Source: Eutreptiella sp. 'Long Island Sound 2002' (lineage: Eukaryota; Euglenozoa; Euglenophyceae; Eutreptiales; Eutreptiaceae). Taken from it: a DNA stretch of 64,000 nt. A program made the position numbers and the translations under genes. Shown here in pieces: positions 1 to 11,167 of this stretch. The DNA lies in the NCBI GenBank assembly GCA_964036045.1, contig OZ038395.1, forward strand, positions 7,077,755 through 7,141,754, written 5' to 3'. A model generated the notes under the pieces. The model was not told the DNA's origin and made no database searches. It was given only the letters and a program-made list of their open reading frames with translations. The stretch's first letter is position 1. Every line of letters starts with the position of its first letter.

Positions 1-351
1 GTGGAGGTCCCACCCCACCCCCCCAGCCCCCTGGACCCCCCCCCCAAAAAAAAACAATGCCCTGCCAGACCCTACCGCCGCTCCCCGTCCCACACACACA
101 TCTCCAGAAAAGAAAACCAGCAGCAAAACGCTTACAAACGCTGCAGTGATCCGGAACCCCCCGGGGCTGTGTGGGATAGTTCCCACGTCGTCAGACGTGG
201 TGGTGGACACCCTCCAAAGCCTCACAGTCTTGGGGATGCTGAACCCCCAAAACCCGTGCGTACCCCCGGACGCCCCCCCCGGTGCACGGGTCTTTATGGC
301 ACCCCCCCGCCGCCCCACGCCCGCACTAAGAGGCGCGTGCCCCGCCCGCAG

Positions 352-370
352 ACCGCGTGGCTGCTGGTGT
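352..370 (+). CDS. Candidate micro-exon (exon 0)
   Basis: After CCGCCCGCAG at 342-351 come 19 nt reading T-A-W-L-L-V plus one base, then GTGAGG, the most canonical donor in the window. Joining in phase 1 to exon 1 gives V-L-P-A-T, the same string that exon 3 carries (F-E-V-L-P-A-T), which is the reason for calling it. The rest of the unit (the Y-V-C-L part) was not found upstream, so it lies off the left edge or in another small exon. It could be chance. Confidence 0.35.
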
Positions 371-1730
371 GTGAGGTGCGCCTGACCTGGGCTTCCCCCA
401 ATGAGCGGCAACCCGTGGGCCCATAAGGCCCTCTTCGGTCCGGGAAGACAGGCCCAAGCCCAAAGCCCCCAGACCCCCCGGTACCTACGCCAATGGGGAT
501 GGGCAGTTCTGTCCAGTAGGACTACGTCTCAGCGTTTGCCGGTTTATTTGTGCGACTGACCGAATGCCCCATTTGGGGTGGCACGGACCCCTGTCCCCCC
601 CGGACTCGTTCTGCATCCCCCCCCCCCGGACTCGTTCTGCATCCCCCCCCCCCCCCCGGACTCGTTCTGCATCCCCCCCCCCCGGACTCGTTCTGCATCC
701 CCCCCCCCTCCCTCCGTGTGTGCGTGTGTGAGTGCGCAATGCCCGGGTTTGAATGGGACCATCAACACGAATACAACGGACAGACAAGTGGTTGACCCCC
801 CCCCCCCCGAACCAGCTCCAGGACTGCACTGCAAGGCCTCCCATAACACGGTACCCTGTGCCCCCCCACCCCCCCTTGGGTAACCGGGTGTGGCGCGTCT
901 CGTGGCGGTCCAGGGGGCCCTTTCCAGACGCCCCGAACAACGGCATTGTGCTGCACGTTCAGACCTGGTCCTCCATGCCCCCCTTCCACCCCCTCAGGGA
1001 TGAATTGGAAGCCCCCCCCCCTCCCTTCCAGGGCTACTGACTGTGATTGTCTGACTAATGTAGTCAGACATGATCTTCTGTTTTCTGTTTCAGACACAGT
1101 TTGTGTCTTGAGGTTTAACCAGGTTTGGCATAGAGAATAAAGATGCGCTTATGCCTGACTGTGGAGTGCATTACCTCTGGTTTGCATTTGTCTGTTTTTT
1201 AATTAGGTCACACCCCCCTTCCAGGGCGCCCAGCCTACGCCCAGCCACTGTCCCCCTGACGGCAGGTGCCAGCTCGAACGGCATTTGCAACCGACAATAA
1301 CCGCCCCCAACCGCTTTGGCAACCTCCTCCAACCGCCTGTCTAACCGCCTGTGGGGCCGGCCGCCTCTGAGGTCCCTTCCCTCCTACTGCATCCCCCCCC
1401 CCCCCCCACACGCGCGCTCCGCACTGAAGAGCACTGCCGTGTGGGCCCTTCAATGGGTCGGTGCCACGACCCGCCGCCAATGGAGAGACAGACACGGGGG
1501 GGGGGGGGGCGCAGCGGCTTTGGGGGGATCTTTGGGGGAGTGGCGGGAGGTCATGGACGCCGCCATTTGTCGGGGGAGCCGCACTATCTGAGGGCTATGC
1601 CCCATACCCCCCCCCCCCCCCCGAACACACACGCACCGGCACCTGCCCTCATCCTCCGCCACCTGGGGCCCCCATACGTCCGGGCCTGCCTCGTCCCCCC
1701 CCACACGCCCACGCCTCCCTCTCGTTGCAG
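371..1730 (+). other. Intron 0 region: C-runs, tandem repeat, MITE fragment
   Basis: A tandem array of GGACTCGTTCTGCATCCC units separated by C-runs lies at 600-712. An AT-richer patch is at 1040-1210, and a truncated hAT-like miniature element at 1215-1391. A long C-run interrupted by GGACTCG dominates. No coding signal was seen. Confidence 0.6.
1215..1391. mobile_element. MITE family H2, 5'-truncated copy
   Basis: It matches the family body from GGGCGCCCAGCCTACGCCCA through CAACCTCCTCCAACCGCC to the right end CTACTGCATCCC. The left terminal repeat is missing. Confidence 0.7.
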
Positions 1731-1943
1731 TGCCCGCCACCTTCGACATCGGGACGGCCCCCCCGTTCCTGGGGTTCTACACGCCGATTCAGGACGTGCT
1801 GCTCGTGGGGCAGGCCCTCATCGTCCAGTTCGTCGGCTTCAACGGCTCCTTCGCCACGAAGGCCTGCCTCTCGGAGGACGCGGCCTGCGCCCAGTGCACG
1901 GGCCTCAGCCTGTCCTCCCCGTTGCTGCGCGACTTCTGGGAAG
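1731..1943 (+). CDS. Exon 1: end of one extracellular unit and start of the next
   Basis: The acceptor is CTCTCGTTGCAG and the donor GTGTGCC. The exon enters in phase 1 and leaves in phase 1. It reads P-A-T-F-D-I-G at the start, then a hydrophobic beta-rich stretch (V-L-L-V-G-Q-A-L-I-V-Q-F), the closing A-C-L-S-E-D-A-A-C of a unit, and F-W-E-G, which opens the next W-x-G motif. Two cysteines cluster near the end (C-A-Q-C). Confidence 0.82.
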
Positions 1944-3678
1944 GTGTGCCCTGCCCCGCCGCGTGCGCGCGATCGCGAGGACACCCGAGAGACAAGAGAA
2001 GACGACCGACCGACGCTTTCTCATGAGGAAGTTGTGTCGGTACGGCGTCCGTCTTAACTGATTGCGGCGGCCCCCTCTCCCCAATGGCACTGACGTAGTT
2101 GTACTACACGGCAACCCACAAGGCTCTGCGGAACCGCCCCTCTCCGCCGCCACCAAAACGCACAGCACCACCACATCCCAGTCCGCTTGCTGCTGCCAGG
2201 GTGACAACAACGGTCCGACGCCAGAAATGCCGGGCAGAGCCCAACGGGCGCAAACTCGGGCTGCCACACCACAAAATCCAACGTGCCCTCAACTCAGACC
2301 TCGGGGAGCCCCCACAGTGTCCGACGACCCCACAGCCAATCCCCCAAATGCAATCAATGCCTTCAGGTCCACACGCCGCTGTTGGACGGCCTTAGCCCTG
2401 GGCACAGGCCCAGACTTTTGCTGTGCAACTCAGCGTCTCCGGGGGCGGGGTCTAACACCCCCTCCCCCCTCAGACCCGGATTTCATTGTGGGAAAAATTG
2501 AAATTTTATGGAAGGAAATATTGATTCGGCTGTTTTTGGACACAAACTTTTGAACTTTTGAGCTCCAGGACCCCCCCACCCCCCCATCCCCAGGGAGAAC
2601 TCTGCCCGTGCCCCAGGGGCCTTGCTTTGATTTTCGTGCCGACATGGTTTGTTTTTGTGGGGGGGGACTCCAAACCCTCCCCCCTCCCTAAGACAAACCC
2701 CCCTCCCCCCTCCTTCACCCTCAGCTCAAAGGCAGATGAAGAGCCGGGCTCCGGGGGGATATTCCTCAGCAGCACAAAAAAGGTGTTTCTTGGGCATGTG
2801 CAGTGCCCATTGAGGGGGGGTTCGCTGCGTCATCCCCATCCCCCCCGCCGGCATGTCTGTCACGGACACGATGGGCGGGGGCGGGGATGTGCCGCCCCAC
2901 GACCATGTGGAGCTGTTTCGGTCTGAGTTCGTGACAATGTCATGAGCCGGTGGGGTCCTCATCCAACAATTTTGCTGTTTTCTGCGCCGAGGGTACATTC
3001 CGATGCCCCCCCCCCCCGCCTCAGGCAAACCCGTGCCCGTGCCCCAAGTCTGGCCCCGTGGACAAGGCACATGTAAAGCTGTGGACACTCCGAAGGGCAT
3101 GAAGCATGCTCTGCCCCCCCCCCCCCCCGCGGGGCTCCCTTTAACAACTCGGCACCACTGGGGGGGGGTCCCACACCAGCCCCCCACCCTCCCTGGACCC
3201 CCCCCCCCCCCAGAAGACACCGAGGCGTTGTGCCCCCCCCCCCCCCCCAAGAAGATTGGGCCAAATTTTCCTCCGGGCTTTCGGCCGATCAAAAGTTTTC
3301 TCTGGCGCCTTTGGCGCCAATTCGTTTAGAGCAAAAAATTTATTCGGCGCCTCTAAAAACTCAGCACCACCGCGGGGGGGGGGGGGCGCCCCCCCCCCCC
3401 CCAAAGCCATGCTGCATCTCCCCTCTCCCCCGTATCATCCTCACGTCCCTCTTGTCCCCATACCACCCCTCGACCCCTCCGCCCCCTTTTTTTTGAATGT
3501 TCTTAACCGCATCAACTTGTTCTGGGGCTGACGTCCCCCAAAGGAAGACCTCGAGCAAAAAGTATGTACAACGCAAGGGAAGTAAATACAAAACTCAGGA
3601 GGCGGATCACCTGAAGGACTGGGTCACAGAATGTGGGGGCACTGACGACGTTCTTGACTGAGCGCCCCCTGTGCACAG
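1944..3678 (+). other. Intron 1
   Basis: It holds dispersed repeat copies at 2473-2580 and 3243-3390, several C- and G-runs of 8-17 bases, and otherwise unrelated sequence. No exon is supported. Confidence 0.6.
3243..3390 (+). repeat. Short repeat with C-run start and G-run end (R6)
   Basis: C-run, then AGATTGGGCCAAATTTTCC, a GGCGCCTTTGGCGCC palindrome, AAAAACTCAGCACCACC and a G-run. Equivalent copies are at 11168-11345, 20640-20785 and, joined to a fold-back element, 40262-40380. Confidence 0.72.
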
Positions 3679-4000
3679 GTCAAGCCCTCGTCACATTCCC
3701 CGGCAGCGCTACGGCGCCCCTCACCGCCGGGTACGTCTGCCTCACGACCACGTTCTGGAGCCCCAAGCGCACGGACTACTACCTCCTGCAGTCCCTGCAG
3801 AGCGTCGACGGCATCCTGCGGTTCTCGCTGCCCCCCACGTACATCGTGGAGAACGCGTTCGTGGGCCGCACCATCCGCCTCAACATGAGCACGTCCGATG
3901 CGTCCTCCGCCACGAGCGTGGTCCGCCTCTCCGTGGACCCGTTGTGCGGTGCGATGACGGGGGGCGTGCCGGTCCTGGCGGCAGGCACCACCCGGGGAAG
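3679..4000 (+). CDS. Exon 2: extracellular repeat unit
   Basis: The acceptor is CTGTGCACAG and the donor GTGTGT. It enters in phase 1 and leaves in phase 2. With exon 1 it completes W-E-G-Q-A-L-V-T-F, then G-Y-V-C-L-T-T-T, L-P-P-T-Y and S-S-A-T-S-V-V-R-L-S-V, closing at D-P-L-C. This is one complete unit of the family, about 100 residues. The split codon AG|G joins perfectly to exon 3. Confidence 0.87.
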
Positions 4001-5775
4001 GTGTGTCTCTGTGTGCCTGTGTGTGCTCGTGTGTGTAGGTCTGTTACCCCCCCCTTCCAGGGCGCCCAGCCAACGCCCAGCCACTGTCCCCCTGACGGCA
4101 GGTGCCAGCTCGAATGGCATTTGTAACCGACAATACTCGCCCCCAACCGCTTTGGCAACCTCCTCCTACCGCTTGCCTGACCGCCTGTGGGGCCGCCTCT
4201 GAGGTCCCTTCCCTTCTACTGCAACCCCCCCCCCTCCACAGACGCGCGCTCCGCACTGAAGAGTACTGTTTCTGAGTGTCTGCTTTTTTTTTCGGCACCC
4301 AGCTCAGCCAGACAATGCCACTGCTTTTGTTCTGACTGTGCCTGACGAGATTCAGTGCAAGCCGGCCTCCTTGATTGCTGTGCGCTGTCTTGGCTGTTGC
4401 CCGTCTGTCACGTACACCGTGTGTGAAGGTGGAGGTGTGGGTGGAGGTGTGTGTCTCTGTGTGTTTGCTTGTCCTTGCGGGGGCTTGGGGTGGGGGCTGG
4501 GGGGCTGTGTGTATGTCGCCAGCCTTGACGTGTCCTGAAGCGCTTCCATTGTTGTGAACCGGGGGCCGCCCTGTCAGGGCGTCACAGGCACGGGGGGGCC
4601 GCCAGACCCTCCCCACCCCCGGCAGGAACACGCCCCCCCCCGACCCCCGGCCGGACCCCCCAACTGCCCCCCCCCCAAGTTTTGAAAGAAATTTGGGGGG
4701 TGGGTCGCATCAGGACCGGTTGTAGTCGCCCCCCCGTGGTCTCAGGCTGCCCCGCGTCGGGCTGCGGTCCCTCAGACCGGGCCCGTGCGCCTCCGGCAGG
4801 ACCGCCGGCGCTGTCGTGGGAGCACGGCTGCAACTGCTTGGGTATGGGCGCGGATGCACCATTGTCCCCTTTGCGTAGGCCCCAGAGTTTTGCTTGGCAA
4901 CCCAGCATCTTCTGGGGGCAGGGGGGTGGGGGGGTGGGGGGGTGGGGGCTAACACCCCCCGCCAGGGACTTGCTTTAATTTTCATTCCGACGACATTCCC
5001 CTCCCCCCTGGACCCCCTCCCCCCCTCCCCCCCCCCCCCCGCTCAAGCAAGTCCCTGCTCCCCCTCCCCCCCGGACCCGGATTTCATGGGAGGGAATGAA
5101 ATTTACAAAAGGAAATATTGATTTGGGCTATTTTTGGTACACAAACTTTTGGACTTTTGGGTTCAAGGCGCCCCCGCCCGCCCCCCCCCCCTTCTTTAAG
5201 CAAAACTCTGGTAGGCCATGAATTGACGCGGTGCGCGTGTGTGCGTGTGTGTCACAGGCTTCACTACCCCAGTCTCGGACGGGGTGGTGGGCAGTGGTGC
5301 AGAGGGCCGGGTCTGCGGTGGTTTCACAGGAATCTTTCAGGGGTCCCGCATGCCCCCGCTCGTTCTGGGCCCTCAGCCGCGAAAGGGGCGGAGGTAATGC
5401 CGGATGGTAGTGTTTGATTCGGATTTGTGTTGCCTTGCACCCGCGTGCCTTGGGTTTGAGGCGTCAGCGTCTGCTACAACATCTGCATCCCACGGCGGCG
5501 GCTTACCCCCCTCGGGAGGTGTTGGAAGGAGAGGGGGCGGGGGTCAGGAGCGGTCAGGCAGGCGGTTGGGGGTGTCGGTTACGAATCCCGTTGGGGGGGG
5601 GGGGGGTATCGCGTCGCAGGCATGGGCCACGGAGGGGGTGGTACCTCCAGGGCCCAGTCCGTCCACAGAGCCTCTGGGGGCGAAGGGCGCCGAAGCGGGG
5701 ACGGGGGGGGGGTCGGTGTCTGGAGATGGTGCGTGAAGCCCCCCCCCCTCCAACCGCTTTACTGCCGTGTGTCAG
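4001..5775 (+). other. Intron 2
   Basis: A fragment of the CAGGGATGCATT miniature-element family (4051-4225) and a repeat copy at 5080-5172 are present, with GT-rich and G-rich stretches at 4425-4510 and 4915-4955. Nothing else is recognisable. Confidence 0.55.
4051..4225. mobile_element. MITE family H2, 5'-truncated copy
   Basis: It has the same body and truncation point as the copy at 1215 (both begin CCCCCTTCCAGGGCGCC), so one may derive from the other. The right end is degraded to CTACTGCAACCC. Confidence 0.68.
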
Positions 5776-6080
5776 GTACTGGACCCCGGACATGGGACAG
5801 TACGTGTACCTTGACCCCAAGACCACCGCGGCGGAAGTGTACGTGTGCCTGTCCAACGACAACGAGGAGAACTTCATGACGCTGTACCAGACGCCGGGCA
5901 CCAACACGTCCGGCTCCATTTGGTGGTTCGAGGTCCTGCCCGCCACGTCCCCCCCGACGTTCACCACCGGCCCCGCGGTGCAGGGCCTGCCGCTGCTCGT
6001 GGAGCTGTCCAGCAACGAGAGCGCCTCGTGGAGCACGCAGCTGAAGCTGGACGTCCTGCCCTCGTGCGAGTCCCCCACGG
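5776..6080 (+). CDS. Exon 3: extracellular repeat unit
   Basis: The acceptor is GTGTGTCAG and the donor GTGTGT. It enters in phase 2 and leaves in phase 1. It holds a full unit: Y-W-T-P-D-M-G-Q-Y-V-Y-L, then V-Y-V-C-L-S-N-D, V-L-P-A-T, a hydrophobic strand (L-P-L-L-V-E-L-S-S) and L-D-V-L-P-S-C. It includes possible N-glycosylation sites (N-T-S, N-E-S). Confidence 0.88.
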
Positions 6081-6284
6081 GTGTGTGCCCTCGCGTCGGG
6101 GACCGCGCGCGGGCCCGCGTGGGCGGTGGGGGGGGGGGGCGGTACAAAGTGGCCGATGGCCCCGAACGCCGCGCACGCCCATGCGCACACATCGCGTGCC
6201 CCACCGCACGACCGCGCACACGACTGCACGACCGCCGGCCCTCTGGAACGCTTTCCTGACTGGAACAGAGCCATGCGCCAAGGG

Positions 6285-6551
6285 CAGGGGGGTCCTTAAG
6301 GGACCAGATTTTTTTTTTTTTGCTAAGGACAGCCCTTAAGGACCGCCCCAAGGGACCACCAACCGCCAACCACCAACCGCCGTCAACCACCACCAACCGC
6401 CACCAACCGCCAGTTGCCAACTGCCAACCGCCAACCGCCGCCAACCGCCAACCGCCAACTGCCACCAACCATGGTTGAGCGCATGGAGTGCCCGCGGGCT
6501 TTTTTGGGAAACCGGAACACTTTTTTTTTTTTCCCGTTAAGGACACCCCTG
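6285..6551. mobile_element. hAT-like miniature element, family H1
   Basis: The termini are an imperfect inverted repeat (CAGGGGGGTCCTTAAGGG at the left, complement of CAGGGGTGTCCTTAACGGG at the right). They are flanked by a perfect 8-bp duplication GCCAAGGG (6277-6284, 6552-6559). The core consists of CCAACCGCC-type repeats. An 8-bp duplication with CAGGG ends is the hAT pattern. No transposase is present. Confidence 0.88.
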
Positions 6552-6746
6552 GCCAAGGGGAAGTTTGCCCAGTGCCCCGGTGTTGGGGTGATTTTACGGA
6601 ACCCACCTCCAAACCGCCAACCGCCAGAAACCGCACATGCACAGGCCTAACGCTGCCTCTCGAGCCCGACTGCTTTTTGGGAAGGAGGCGATCCTTGTGA
6701 TCTGACCGCTTGCTCTCCGGCTCCCATCCCCCCCTCCAAAAAGAAG

Positions 6747-6818
6747 GTCGCGTAGTTCAGCGGTCATGCACGTGACGCCTGAACTAGAGGTGCTTGGTTC
6801 GAATCTCGGTGGGGTCGG
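6747..6818 (+). repeat. tRNA-like sequence, probable SINE head
   Basis: The A-box-like TAGTTCAGCGGTCATGCAC and the B-box GGTTCGAATCTC are correctly spaced. The anticodon stem and acceptor stem do not pair well, so it is read as a tRNA-derived repeat head and not as a functional tRNA. A T-run at 7190-7206 may be its distal limit. Confidence 0.6.
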
Positions 6819-7235
6819 AACGCAGTGTCCTAGGCGCTAGGGTGTCTGTGACCCCGCGAGCCGGAAGGGATGCTGCGAGGGACAGGTAGGGATCACGGTT
6901 ACGCTGGAGTTCGGGCTGGTTCGCAAGGGCGCACGCGAGCCCCTGCAGACAGATTCCCACCGTCTGTCAGGGGGCGCTGGGGACGAAAGCCAAAGCCCAA
7001 AGTGGCATGAGCTCCGGCCGAACCGCTCGGCACGCGCGACCTCCCGGTCTTCACGGCCTTCATCACGCGTCGTTGCGAGGAACGGGGGGCTGGTGGGCAA
7101 TGTGAGTCGTGACGTCATGGACAGCGCCCGTTTTGCGTTTTCTCTGTTGTGCGGAGCGGAGCCAGGGGTTGCCATACGGACGCTCAGCCTTTTTTTTTTT
7201 TTTTTTACTAAGGCAGCCACTCTCTGATGTTTGGT

Positions 7236-7498
7236 GGCTACCCACCAACCGCCATCGGTTACCCACCAACCGCCATCGGTTACACACCAACCGCCATCGG
7301 TTACACACCAACCGCCATCGGTTACCCACCAACCGCCATCGGTTACCCACCAACCGCCATCGGTTACCCACCAACCGCCATCGGTTACCCACCAACCGCC
7401 ATCGGTTACACACCAACCGCCATCGGTTACACACCAACCGCCATCGGTTCCACACCAACCGCCATCGGTTACACACCAACCGCCATCAGTTACCCACC
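7236..7498. repeat. 21-bp minisatellite
   Basis: About 12-13 tandem units of TTACCCACCAACCGCCATCGG, with alternating CCC/ACA variants. A short relative with about five units lies at 23895-24000. The unit is a multiple of three, so open frames across it are not evidence of coding. Confidence 0.88.
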
Positions 7499-7664
7499 GG
7501 CCACCATCATAGGGCGTATTGGACACTCCGAGTTTTTTTTTTTATTTTATATTATGGCAACCCCTGAGCGGAGCGTTCCCCAAAGCCCCCCCCCCCGGCC
7601 CGAGTCCATTGCACTGCGGACTCCGCACACCACGTCCCCCACACCTCCGCCGTGGCGCGCTCAG

Positions 7665-7967
7665 GGGCCCTCGGGACCGACATCGAGTCGCTGTCGTCGG
7701 GCCGGTACGTCCAGTTCGACCCGCCCCCCGACGCCGGCGGCGTGGCCCTGGCGCTGTGCTTCACCACCAACGCCTACGACCCCGACGCCGTCGTGTGGAC
7801 GCTCCTGACCTCCGTCCCCTTCTCCTTCATCTTCGTCAGCGAGGCCCCCATGTACACCGCCACCAACGCCGTGCAGAATCACACCCTGAAACTGACGCTC
7901 GACCGCGAGTTCGGCATCGCGTCGGACTACACGTACCTGAGCCTCTCGGCGGATGACACCTGCGCAG
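7665..7967 (+). CDS. Exon 4: extracellular repeat unit (divergent)
   Basis: The acceptor is GCGCGCTCAG and the donor GTCCGT. It is phase 1 at both ends, so the exon is a symmetric module. Motifs: G-R-Y-V-Q-F-D-P, A-L-A-L-C-F-T-T-N in place of Y-V-C-L-S-T-N, and Y-T-Y-L-S-L-S-A-D-D-T-C at the close. The W of the first motif and the L-P-T-Y motif are not conserved here (S-E-A-P-M-Y instead). Confidence 0.86.
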
Positions 7968-8744
7968 GTCCGTTGTGCCGGACCCCCCGGGCCGACGCGC
8001 GCCCTCCCCGGCCCGTCTTATTCCGCAGGACCGGGGCCTCGTCCACAGGGGGTGTCTGTCGGCGACGATCGGGCGGTTGGTTTCGGTTGAGGGGCGTTGC
8101 TGATGGGCCGATGGCGGACGGCGGTGGGCGGTTGCCTGACGGCCGTGGGTGGCAGTGGGACCCAGATATCACGTGACAAGCCCTGTTTTCCTGTCGTTGC
8201 CTCTGCCATGGATGCCATTGCAGCCTCCGTCCCCCTGGGTGGCGCTTGTGGCACAACAGATGGGTCTGGCCACTGCAGCCCCTCCCACCCGCGCACCCCT
8301 CGCCACTGGAGCCTGCCCGACAACCATTCTGGTTAGGGTCCGCCCCTCAGGGCCCTCCTACCGAGTCACATGGGGCACGGGCAGAATGATGAAGTACTCC
8401 CGGATGTACTGCGGCAACGCGGAGCGATTTGCAATGGGTCTGTGACGGCGAGAGCAGGACCCTACTCCCAAGCCCCTCCCCACGCGCTGTTTCTGTTCCT
8501 TGTTGGGTGGCTCGTGTGTTTGCCCCCCCCCCCCCCCCTTTTTTTAGGAAAAGGCTTTTTTTTCCATACGCGATTTACGCCAAAAAAAAGTTTTGGTCGG
8601 AAAAAAATACGCGACTTACGCTTATTTCCGCAATCGAGCTACGCTGTCCTCCTGCCCCCCCCCCCCCCCTCCCCTGAAGCCTCCCCCCCTCTTTCCTCCC
8701 CCCCCCCCTTCCCCCAACGCAGCCCTCCCTCGTACATCCCACAG
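7968..8744 (+). other. Intron 4
   Basis: The GGCGGTTG-type motif recurs near 8080-8160, and long C-runs with poly-T/A patches lie at 8520-8720. I see no mobile element with identifiable ends. Confidence 0.5.
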
Positions 8745-9031
8745 CACAAGTCAGCAACACCCAAATCCGGCCCTGGACGTCCGGCACCTTCCTCCTCTTC
8801 GGCCCCACGGAGCCTGACACCGCCACCGTGTGCCTGCACGTCTTCATCGACGTCTACGCGCTGCACACGTCCCTCAACCGCTTGGCCGGCGCCCCCCACA
8901 CCTTCGCCATCGCCCCCGCGTACCCCCTCCCCACGTACAGCCTCACCTCCGCTCAGCCCACGGCCGGCCTCCCGCTAGAGGTCACCCTGTCCAGCAGCGC
9001 CATGGCAGCGGAGTTCACATACCTCAAACTG
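8745..9031 (+). CDS. Exon 5: extracellular repeat unit
   Basis: The acceptor is CATCCCACAG and the donor GTCTGT. It enters in phase 1 and leaves in phase 0. It begins Q-V-S-N-T-Q-I-R-P-W-T-S-G-T-F, then A-T-V-C-L-H-V-F, P-L-P-T-Y, and L-E-V-T-L-S-S-S near the end. The unit's last cysteine is supplied by exon 6 (D-C-E). A GCAG upstream at 8719-8722 is not followed by a frame that fits. Confidence 0.86.
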
Positions 9032-9154
9032 GTCTGTCTGCCCAACGCCCTCATCACTCTCCCCCTTCCCCTCCCTCCCCCCCTCTCGCCCACCTGCCCC
9101 TCCCTGTCCTCCCTCTCCTGCTCCGCGCACGCGCGCGCACACACACATACGCAC

Positions 9155-9230
9155 CCTGGCCAACTCAATAGGGCTATGCATGGGACTCGGTACCTCAACG
9201 TCGTGGGTTCGAGTCCGGGATGTGGCGTGT
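9155..9230 (+). repeat. tRNA-like sequence, probable SINE head
   Basis: CTCAATAGGGCTATGCATGG (A-box-like) and GGGTTCGAGTCCGGG (B box) are spaced as in a tRNA. The stems are incomplete. It lies in intron 5, just after a CA run. Confidence 0.58.
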
Positions 9231-10049
9231 CTGTAGGCGTATAGCTCACCCCATGCGTCAAGGGCACCCGCTGGGGGAACCGCTAAAATGAGCGCGCGGC
9301 CGAGGCCTCCCTCCCTCCCTCCGCGACCCAGTGCAGTGCTCTGTTGTGTGCGAGGAGGGAGTGGGGATATCGTCAGCTGAAGTGAGATCGCCAAGCAAGC
9401 CTTGAGCAACGACGCCAGAAAAGCACAGGACCCTGGGCAAACGGTGTAGCACGCCGACCTACGCGCAGCACCTCCCTCCCTCCCTCCCTCCCTCTGGGTG
9501 AGCCAATATCGCACGGCCACGCTAAACCTAAACCTAAAAGCTCTATCCCACCCACTCACCCACCCACGCGCCCGCCCTCCCTCCCTCCCTCCCCCCCCCT
9601 TTGTCAGCCCCTCCATCCGGGGGACCGCCATTCCCTTAGCCCGAGGCCCCAACATCAGCCCTGCATCACAGCGCCGCGCGGCACGACTGTAACCCCTCGG
9701 TCCCCTCCTCCGGCGGCACAACTGAGCGGCGCAAGGAAGGCCACTGATGACCGAGTGCGACACCAGATGATGGTCAGGGCGCTGCGAACCAGGTGACCGG
9801 GACACCGGACGAGAAGGTGCCAAGAAAGGCAGAACGAGAAGGCGTAAGCGACAATTGGGGGGCGGAAGGCAGGGCCGAGCCATGGAGACTTTGCAGCTCC
9901 GCCCGCGAGCACATGGAACACGCCTTGAGCACAAGCCCCTTACAGTGTATTGGGGGATAGATCAGGACTACAGCAGTGGTGGGGGTCTACCGGTCCTCGG
10001 ACGTGACCCCCCGCCCTTTGCCCTTCAAGGGAACCTCTGGCCAACAGTC

Positions 10050-10410
10050 AGTCGGGGGGGGGCGGGGGGGGTGGCACGAGGCCATGGTGTTGGTTTGTTT
10101 GCCTTTGGCGGCGCCTATTGGCCTCTCGCCACTGCTCATTCTGACCCTCTGTGGGCCCGAACGTGTTTTGGTTGTGTCAACGGAGCCCCCGGATGACTTG
10201 TCCTGTTTGACTACTCCGGGGGTCGGCTGTCCCGGAGACGGGCTGTTGCCCGTGCCGTTGACCAGGTGCATGCAGATGCACACTCCGAGTCCATGCGGAG
10301 GTTTGCCGACTCCAGCACTGACTTGCGCGCGCTGGGGTGTGCAGCTGCAGGTTAATTTTCCTGACGGGGGCTTCTAACAACCACGATGATTCTTTCCCGT
10401 TTTTCCTTTC
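10050..10410 (+). repeat. GGCACAAGGCC dispersed repeat (R1)
   Basis: It begins with a G-run, then TGGCACGAGGCCATGGTGTT, and contains CCCGAACGTGTTTTGGTTGT and GGATGACTTGTCCTGTTTGA. A partial second copy follows at 10425-10505. Other copies are at 29995-30195, 30205-30360 and, inverted, 53618-53975. Confidence 0.78.
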
Positions 10411-10702
10411 CGGTGCTTCGGCGGAGGGGGGGGGGTTGGCACAAGGCCTCGGTATCAGGTTGTTTGCCTTTGGCCTCTCGCCACTGCTCATTCTGACCCT
10501 CGGGAGGGGGGGGGGGTACCTCACGTCAAAACCGAGGGGCGGCCGCCCCCGTGGGTGTACGCACCCCGGGCCCCGCGGGAGCACTTCAAACTGCAAAACA
10601 ACCAAACGCCAGGCCCTGCCCCGTACACCGGCAGTGGGGGCTCGCGGGTGTGGCAACGAAGATGGTCCGCGGGCCGGACGCCGTGCCTCCCACTGTCCGC
10701 AG

Positions 10703-11014
10703 GTGAACGCCCCCGACTGCGAGGCGGCGCCCGCCGCGGGGACGACCCTCGAGACGTGGACGGCGGGGGCCCTGGTGACGTTCGACCCCTTCCCCAATCT
10801 GCCCGGCACGTACTACCTCTGCGTGACCGCCAACTGGGACACGCCCCAGCCCTCCGGGCCCTACTTCCAGCTGCTCGGCCAGGCCTCCGGGGCCCTGCCC
10901 TTCGTCATCTCCGCGCTGCCCACCTTCAACTTCGACCTGAACGTGCCCGTGGCCACCCTCCCTCTGTCCGTCTTCCTGGACCTCACCTCCGGCCCCGTGG
11001 CCTCCCCCACGACG
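10703..11014 (+). CDS. Exon 6: extracellular repeat unit
   Basis: The acceptor is CTGTCCGCAG and the donor GTGTGT. It is phase 0 at both ends. It reads V-N-A-P-D-C-E, then W-T-A-G-A-L-V-T-F-D-P, Y-Y-L-C-V-T-A-N, S-A-L-P-T-F and V-F-L-D-L-T-S-G, ending S-P-T-T. The clear W-T-A-G and D-P matches tie it to exons 5 and 7. Confidence 0.88.
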
Positions 11015-11167
11015 GTGTGTAGCCCCTGTGCCCCATGCACTCCCCCCCCCCCACTGCCCCCAACCAACGGCCAGCCCCAGAGTTGTGCTCAACAACTCAG
11101 CATCTCCCAGGGGAGGGGAAGGGGGGGGATGGGGGGGGGTCTGACACCCCCCACCCCCCCACCCCTC

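Noticed and set aside
6747-6818. Possible tRNA gene
   Set aside because: A and B boxes are present but the acceptor and anticodon stems do not pair, so it is annotated as a tRNA-derived repeat. The same reasoning applies to 9155-9230 and 26430-26503.
7236-7498. Regularly spaced repeats that could suggest a CRISPR array
   Set aside because: Units abut without unique spacers and the context is a eukaryotic intron.
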